Origin: Nitrospira sp. CG24A
GTDB taxonomy: Bacteria; Nitrospirota; Nitrospiria; Nitrospirales; Nitrospiraceae
NCBI GenBank assembly: GCA_002869925.2
Contig: NEWT02000022.1
Span: 1 to 51,572 of the forward strand
DNA length: 51,572 nt
Reading direction: 5' to 3'
In this document: piece after piece, positions 47,249 to 51,572 of the stretch
How positions within the stretch are numbered: the first letter of the stretch is position 1
Layout of the letters: each line of letters starts with the position of its first letter
Notes under the pieces: generated by a model
The model's input: only the letters and a program-made list of their open reading frames with translations
Told to the model about the DNA's origin: nothing
Databases searched by the model: none
Position numbers and translations under genes: made by a program

Positions 47249-47869
47249 TCAAGGTTGGCGCGAATCCTTCACGACTTCGGTCATTTTGAGTAATGGCTTC
47301 ACTCGATCGAGAATGAGAAGCGGCGTAGGGGGGGGAGGGTCGATCCGTTCATCGCTCATTCGAATGGCTCCTGTCACCGGCTCAATGGCGATGGCCAGAA
47401 GGTTGTTGCGTGTATCCACCAAATGCATCGTCATCGGATCGATCCTTCCTGAGGGGTAGAAGGACAGATCGACCCGACCGGAGCTTTTTATCACCTGACC
47501 GACCACCATATCTGAGATACGAAAGGGGGCCGGAAGGTGTAATGGTGTGGCCCATGTGGGGTGTTCGATCGGCACTTTTTCCTGGTCCCCATCCAGGATC
47601 ATTAGCCAATAGACCCCTCGGTCAATATCGACGTACAGTCGGAGTGGCTTCTGGGTCACCATGGACAGGTCTTGGAGGGATCGTACCGTTCGGACCATCT
47701 GTCGCCCGACAGACCCCAGGTTTTCTTCCAGCGAAATGCGAGGCAGCACGATGCCGAGTAACCCGACGAATAGAAATAAGACGATGATGATTTCCAGAAT
47801 GGTGAACCCACGTGTGGAGCGTAAAGCGTGAGGGGTGAGGGGTGGGGGGTGTCTTTCACCGGATGACAA
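47249..47869 (-). CDS. gspH: Type II secretion minor pseudopilin GspH
   Basis: A 206-residue GspH. The prepilin site is RGFTILEIIIVLFLFVGLLG. A proper ATG is missing just upstream: a TTG at 47869 gives a leader of about 20 residues with a basic proline-rich sequence, and the long open reading upstream runs into the repeat element, so it is not coding. VGRQMVRTVRSLQDLSM and LSFYPSGRIDPMTMHL are conserved GspH features. The start is uncertain. Confidence 0.85.
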   Translation of the reverse strand: MSSGERHPPPLTPHALRSTRGFTILEIIIVLFLFVGLLGIVLPRISLEENLGSVGRQMVRTVRSLQDLSMVTQKPLRLYVDIDRGVYWLMILDGDQEKVPIEHPTWATPLHLPAPFRISDMVVGQVIKSSGRVDLSFYPSGRIDPMTMHLVDTRNNLLAIAIEPVTGAIRMSDERIDPPPPTPLLILDRVKPLLKMTEVVKDSRQP

Positions 47870-47880
47870 GGAGTTGTCCC

Positions 47881-48008
47881 GCAGGACGCTCAAAAATGCT
47901 GTCCAGGAAGGCCGCAGCAAATGAAGATCCGAGGCGTACCCTCTGGGGTACGTTGAGGGTCTGAACGATGCGAAAACGCCGCTGGCGGCCTTTTTCAGCA
48001 TCCTGCTA
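47881..48008 (-). repeat. Dispersed intergenic repeat, copy B
   Basis: Fills the gap between gspH and gspG. Read on the minus strand it starts with the gspG stop TAG and GCAGGATGCTGAAAAAG, then the CGCC/GGCG hairpin, GACCCTCAACGTACC and the complementary GGTACG, and ends near GCGTCCTGC. It resembles copy A and, less closely, copy C. Confidence 0.85.
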
Positions 48009-48569
48009 TTCCTTATCCAGATTCCAATTGTTGATATCGGCATTGATGCCTTCGCCGCCTGTTTCGCCATCGGTGCCGAGCGAGATAACATCGTACTCAC
48101 CTCTCAGGCTAGAGGTCTGCCCGGGATTCTGAATGGGAGTCTGACTGGGACTAAAATACTTGTAGGGGTTTCCCCAGGGATCTTCCGGGAGTTTTTGAAT
48201 ATACCCTCCGAGTTTCCACTTCTTGGGGACGACTCCCACCGAAGGTTTTTCGACCAGAGCTTTTAGCCCTTGTTCAGTCGTGGGATAGATACCGTTGTCG
48301 AGCTTATAGAGCTGCAAGGCGCCTTCGATATTTCGGATTTGAACTTTCGCCGCAGTGCGTTTTGCGTCATCGGTCCGCCCCATGATGCGAGGGACGACCA
48401 AAGCTGCGAGGATCGCGAGAATGGCCACCACGACCATGATTTCGATGAACGTGAAGCCAGCATCGCCCCTGCAGGCACGGGGAGTGAGGCGCAAGGCAAG
48501 GGAGCCTCGGCGCCTGCGTGTGCTGTTCCACAAGGTCCATATGTTCTCAGCCCAGGCTCGTCCACTCAT
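48006..48569 (-). CDS. gspG: Type II secretion major pseudopilin GspG
   Basis: A 187-residue major pseudopilin. The processing site is AGFTFIEIMVVVAILAILAA. The leader is unusually long (about 37 residues, arginine-rich: STRRRRGSLALRLTP), where 6-10 is normal. The mature protein has NIEGALQLYKLDNGIYPTTE and the calcium-binding-type end YDVISLGTDGETGGEGINAD. GGAGG lies 5 bases before ATG 48569. Confidence 0.93.
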   Translation of the reverse strand: MSGRAWAENIWTLWNSTRRRRGSLALRLTPRACRGDAGFTFIEIMVVVAILAILAALVVPRIMGRTDDAKRTAAKVQIRNIEGALQLYKLDNGIYPTTEQGLKALVEKPSVGVVPKKWKLGGYIQKLPEDPWGNPYKYFSPSQTPIQNPGQTSSLRGEYDVISLGTDGETGGEGINADINNWNLDKE

Positions 48570-48696
48570 CGAACACCTCCCGTTAGACTCGGTACCGATC
48601 ATCTTCCAGTAATCGTTACTCTAGTAGGCTGCGGAAAGACCATTTCAGAGGATAACACTCCGAATGTGCCCTCGCGTGATACCACAACGGAATATT

Positions 48697-48822
48697 CCTG
48701 GAGGAGACTCAAAAGGCCGTCAGCAAGGCGCATCGAGTGAAAGCCCGAAGCGTCCCTCCAGGGTACGTTGAGGGTCTACACGATGCAAGAACGAAGCTGG
48801 CGTGATTTCCAGCTTCCTGCTA
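48697..48822 (-). repeat. Dispersed intergenic repeat, copy C
   Basis: In the gap before gspG. It shares ggtacgttgagggtct with copy B and has the more diverged block cgatgcaagaacgaagctgg. The gspF stop TAG (48820-48822) is again at its edge, followed in the minus direction by CAGGAAGCTGGAAATCACGC. Confidence 0.75.
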
Positions 48823-50058
48823 GCGCACCATTTGTCCCATCTCAAAGATGGGCAACAAGATTGCTACCACGATACAGAACACCAAGATACCCATGGCCAG
48901 GATCATAATGGGTTCCAAGAGAGAGGTAAATCGTGTAATAACCCGATCGACTTCTCCATCATAAATATGGCCGATGCGGCGCAGCATCTCTTCCATTTCG
49001 CCGCTGCGTTCACCGACTGCGATCATGTGCGTGACCAGCGCAGGAAATTCTCCGCTCCGCTTCAATGGCTCGGCAATCGTTTCCCCTTCCCGTATATTCT
49101 GTCTCGCCCCCTCGACGGCATACTCGAGAACGCGATTGTTCATCACACGTTTTGCGACGTCCATGGCATCCAACAGTTGCACACCGCTCGCCAGCATGGT
49201 AGCCATTGTGCTCGTAAGCCGAGAGATGGCGACCATACGGGCTACCTCGCCCATCAATGGCATCTTCAAGAGCCATCGGTCAGCCGTGAGCTGCCCCGCT
49301 TCTGTTTTTAACGCCCGGCGTGCCGCCCACACTGTGATACCCACCCCACCAAGTATCACCGCCCAATAGTCGGCAAGAAAATGGCTGATGCTCATCAGTA
49401 CGACGGTCGGCCAGGGGAGGGCCTGCTTCAAGCTCGTAAAAACGGCGGTGATTTTTGGCACCACAAAGGTCATGAGGAAAAACAGCACCGTGACGCCGAC
49501 GATCAGCATCAGGGCCGGATAGAGCACGGCATTCGTCACTTTATGCTTGAGCGCCAGCTGTTTTTCCAGAAACTCTGCAAGGCGGAAGAGGATCTGATCC
49601 AACGCTCCGCTGGCCTCGCCGGCGCGCACCATATGCACATAAATCTGAGAAAACTCTCGTGGATAGCGCTCAAGCACGGCGCTATAGGATGCTCCTCCAC
49701 GAATCTCTTCACGGATATCGGCCATGAGACTCTTCACGGATTTCTTCTCGGTTTGATCCACCATCACTCCGAGCGCCTCGACGAGCGGTAGGCCTGCGAC
49801 CAGTAATGTCGCCAGCTGCCGGGTCATCATCGCCACGTCGGTTGTGCTGAGAGCAGGAGACCGCCCGATTCCAGTAGTGGATCGTCCCGATGTGTTAGTG
49901 GATGAGGTGGTTGTGGCCAGGCCTTGTTCCACCATATCGGTGGGAAATACGCCGACCTTCCGCAACTTGACGCGCGCGACCTTGGGGCTCTCGGCATCGA
50001 TGATGCCGGCCGCAGTTCCACCGTCGTTTCGATAGCCTTTATATTGATAGACAGGCAT
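48820..50058 (-). CDS. gspF: Type II secretion inner-membrane protein GspF
   Basis: A 412-residue polytopic platform protein. The first 60 residues hold the cytoplasmic start MPVYQYKGYRNDGG; two repeated GspF domains follow (TTDVAMMTRQLATLLVAGLP and ISRLTSTMATMLASGVQLLD). Three hydrophobic segments lie near 175-200, 222-242 and 380-405. GAGGG lies upstream of the ATG. It couples the GspE ATPase to pseudopilus assembly. Confidence 0.95.
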   Translation of the reverse strand: MPVYQYKGYRNDGGTAAGIIDAESPKVARVKLRKVGVFPTDMVEQGLATTTSSTNTSGRSTTGIGRSPALSTTDVAMMTRQLATLLVAGLPLVEALGVMVDQTEKKSVKSLMADIREEIRGGASYSAVLERYPREFSQIYVHMVRAGEASGALDQILFRLAEFLEKQLALKHKVTNAVLYPALMLIVGVTVLFFLMTFVVPKITAVFTSLKQALPWPTVVLMSISHFLADYWAVILGGVGITVWAARRALKTEAGQLTADRWLLKMPLMGEVARMVAISRLTSTMATMLASGVQLLDAMDVAKRVMNNRVLEYAVEGARQNIREGETIAEPLKRSGEFPALVTHMIAVGERSGEMEEMLRRIGHIYDGEVDRVITRFTSLLEPIMILAMGILVFCIVVAILLPIFEMGQMVR

Positions 50059-50100
50059 TGGCTAGCCCTCATTATTCATGACGGTTCGTCGCGAAATCAC

Positions 50101-50220
50101 GGAGCCGCGTCGAGAGACCAGCGCGCGGAGCCGTAAGGACCCGATGCGTACTCGTGTAGTACGTTGAGGGTCCGAGGGGCGAGCCCGCTGGCCGAAGGCT
50201 CGTCGTAGCAGCTGATCGAT
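50101..50220 (-). repeat. Dispersed intergenic repeat, copy D (diverged)
   Basis: Between gspE and gspF. It shares tacgttgagggtc (50159-50171) and the flanking gcgtac with copies B and C; the remaining sequence is diverged, including a cgagcccgctgg / gccgaaggctcg hairpin-like arm. Only a relationship to the family, not a full copy, is claimed. Confidence 0.4.
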
Positions 50221-50253
50221 GATTGTAGCAGAAGCGTTCATGAGTAATGCGGG

Positions 50254-50913
50254 CTATATCTCAACTTCCTGCTGGGTAATCCGCATTAATTCTTCGGTCG
50301 TGGTGATTCCGTGGAACACCTTGTCCGCCCCTTCGTCCTTCAAGGTCACCATCCCCTTCGCCGTCGCGGCTTGACGGATCAACCCCGAGTCTGCCTTGTT
50401 GCCGATGAGGCGGCGGATCTCATCGTCCAGCACAAGGAGTTCAAAAATACCTGTTCGGCCTCGATAGCCGGTTTGAGAACAGGCAGGACATCCGGCGCCA
50501 CGATAGAAGGTGGGACGCATTCTTGGCGGGACGATCCCGAGGCGAATCAGTTCTTCATCGTCAGGATGATAGGGCTGCTTGCAGTCCGAACAGACCTGTC
50601 GTAACAGTCGTTGGGCTAAGACGGCGACCACCGAGGAGGCGACGAGAAACGGTTCGATGCCCATGTCGATCAATCTGGTGGCGGCGCTTGCGGCATCGTT
50701 GGTATGGAGTGTCGAGAAGACGAGGTGACCTGTGAGCGAGGCATGAATGGCAATTTCAGCAGTTTCACGGTCGCGGATTTCGCCGATCATGATGACATCA
50801 GGATCCTGCCTGAGAATAGACCGCAGCCCTGCGGCGAACGTCAGATTGATTTTGGGATTGACCTGCATCTGGCCCACGCCGAGCAGTTGGTATTCCACGG
50901 GATCTTCGACCGT
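50254..50913 (-). pseudogene. gspE: gspE, 3' part only (C-terminal ATPase fragment)
   Basis: The last 219 residues of the type II secretion ATPase. It opens in [20 protein letters not shown], with the Asp box region and Walker B ([20 protein letters not shown]), the His box ([14 protein letters not shown]), and the four-Cys zinc finger (CSDC, CPAC). The N-terminal part with Walker A is missing. Immediately upstream the sequence changes to a copy of gspM on the same strand, so the ORF that continues to 51462 is a chimera of the gspE frame and an antisense-type reading of gspM'. A complete gspE may have been disrupted or wrongly joined. Confidence 0.9.
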
Positions 50914-51332
50914 AGGAGCTGGGGTAGCGTCACGCCGTCGAGCCGTAGATCGACAGAAGTTTCTTGATAGCCCTGGACGACCATAGGGGCCTGTGGCTGC
51001 ATGCCGACGATTCGATCGCGGATCTTCACGGACGTCGTTGCTTCCTCCATGAACGCCAACAAGGAAAACTGGGCGGGCGGGTTCGGCATGCGCTCTTCGA
51101 GCTTGGTCATGCGAGCCTGTTTCACTGCGTAATCCTGCGCCAGGAGTGCAAGCTCTTGGCTGTCCTTCGTCTTTTTCCGCGCCTGCCGATCGAGCTTGTC
51201 GATCGACGCTAAGAGTGGGTCGACAATCAGCAAAAAGACCAACGCTGCTGCCAATATGGCGCCCCCCGCAGCCACGATGATGCGCTCGCGTTGTGAGAAC
51301 TGTAGCCACCGTTCTTTCAGGACTTGCATCAT
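50914..51332 (-). pseudogene. Second copy of gspM, truncated at its 3' end
   Basis: The first 140 residues are close to the GspM at 43044-43592: [38 protein letters not shown] and [20 protein letters not shown]. After LPQLL the homology stops and the gspE fragment begins. No insertions or deletions are seen against the first copy (constant offset of 7740 bases). Confidence 0.9.
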
Positions 51333-51572
51333 GGCCGTTGCACCGAATAGGTGAGGCGAAACACGACTTGGTTCGGCACAGCCCCGACGCGGGTATCGCT
51401 GATGGACACGTCGTGAAAGGCCTCATCCGTCTCGAAGGCCTGCTTGATCTTCTCCACCGCATCGAAGGTCGTCGTTTCCCCCTCCAAGTGGACGTCTGTC
51501 CCGTCGATCGTTAAGTCTCGAATCTTCAATGGGACGCCCGGCGGCATATGCTTCACCATTTCCGCAAGGCCA
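51329..51572 (-). CDS. gspL: Second copy of gspL, C-terminal part (runs off the edge)
   Basis: The last 81 codons or so of a second GspL: the PilN-like segment [20 protein letters not shown] and [20 protein letters not shown]. It overlaps gspM' by 4 bases as in the first copy. The start is outside the window. It differs from the copy at 43589-43832 by many substitutions. Confidence 0.88.
   Translation of the reverse strand, partial: GLAEMVKHMPPGVPLKIRDLTIDGTDVHLEGETTTFDAVEKIKQAFETDEAFHDVSISDTRVGAVPNQVVFRLTYSVQRP

Noticed and set aside
50914-51462. N-terminal half of the 402-codon ORF that ends as gspE
   Set aside because: It is a different reading frame of the gspL-gspM copy and encodes nothing recognisable; only the part from 50913 leftwards is GspE.

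Overview
The window looks like chromosomal DNA of a Gram-negative bacterium, most likely a Nitrospira-like member of the Nitrospirota. The evidence is a mid-50s percent G+C impression, outer-membrane genes (OmpH/Skp, OprP-type porin, type II secretion), gene content, and an intergenic repeat of a kind I associate with Nitrospira genomes. The genus is an inference. No rRNA, CRISPR array or prophage is visible.

Layout. (1) 1-4400: lgt, a YtxH protein, tRNA-Leu(UAA), a PilZ-like protein, a DUF423 membrane protein and an unknown exported protein. (2) 4620-5870: a decayed IS3-family element. (3) 6050-14400: serS with a tRNA-Ser(UGA) just downstream on the same strand, a radical SAM protein, a rhodanese, an OmpH/Skp chaperone, a HEAT-repeat plus HD-GYP signalling pair, and an SGNH hydrolase plus thioredoxin pair. 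(4) 14400-21000: zwf-gnd (oxidative pentose phosphate pathway), a nucleotidyltransferase pair, L-threonine aldolase, and a ProA-like protein whose catalytic Cys is Ser. (5) 21100-26100: a methyltransferase, a Phd/RelE toxin-antitoxin pair and a run of small proteins (SUI1, YaeQ, VF530, HNH, P-II-like). (6) 26100-32700: a gene-poor stretch with a large secreted modular glycoside-hydrolase-like protein, an IS5-type transposase remnant and a lone receiver-domain protein. (7) 33000-42000: a phosphate-starvation block with a PsiE-like protein, pstS-pstC-pstA-pstB-phoU and an OprP-type porin. (8) 42100-51572: a type II secretion operon read leftwards: gspE (3' part only), F, G, H, I, J, N, L, M, K.

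The main findings are these. Three promoter regions in the phosphate block (psiE-like, pstS, porin) carry TTAACA-like hexamers repeated every 11 bp, the layout of a Pho box, so the block appears to be one regulon. A dispersed intergenic repeat sits directly on the TAG stop codons of lgt, gspG and gspF and seems to supply them. At 50913/50914 the gspE fragment is fused to a second, diverged, colinear copy of the gspL-gspM region; this is either a real rearrangement or an assembly chimera at the contig edge. The ProA-like protein has lost its catalytic Cys and other family signatures, suggesting a new role. Two neighbouring genes share an N-terminal domain placed before HEAT repeats in one and before an HD-GYP domain in the other.
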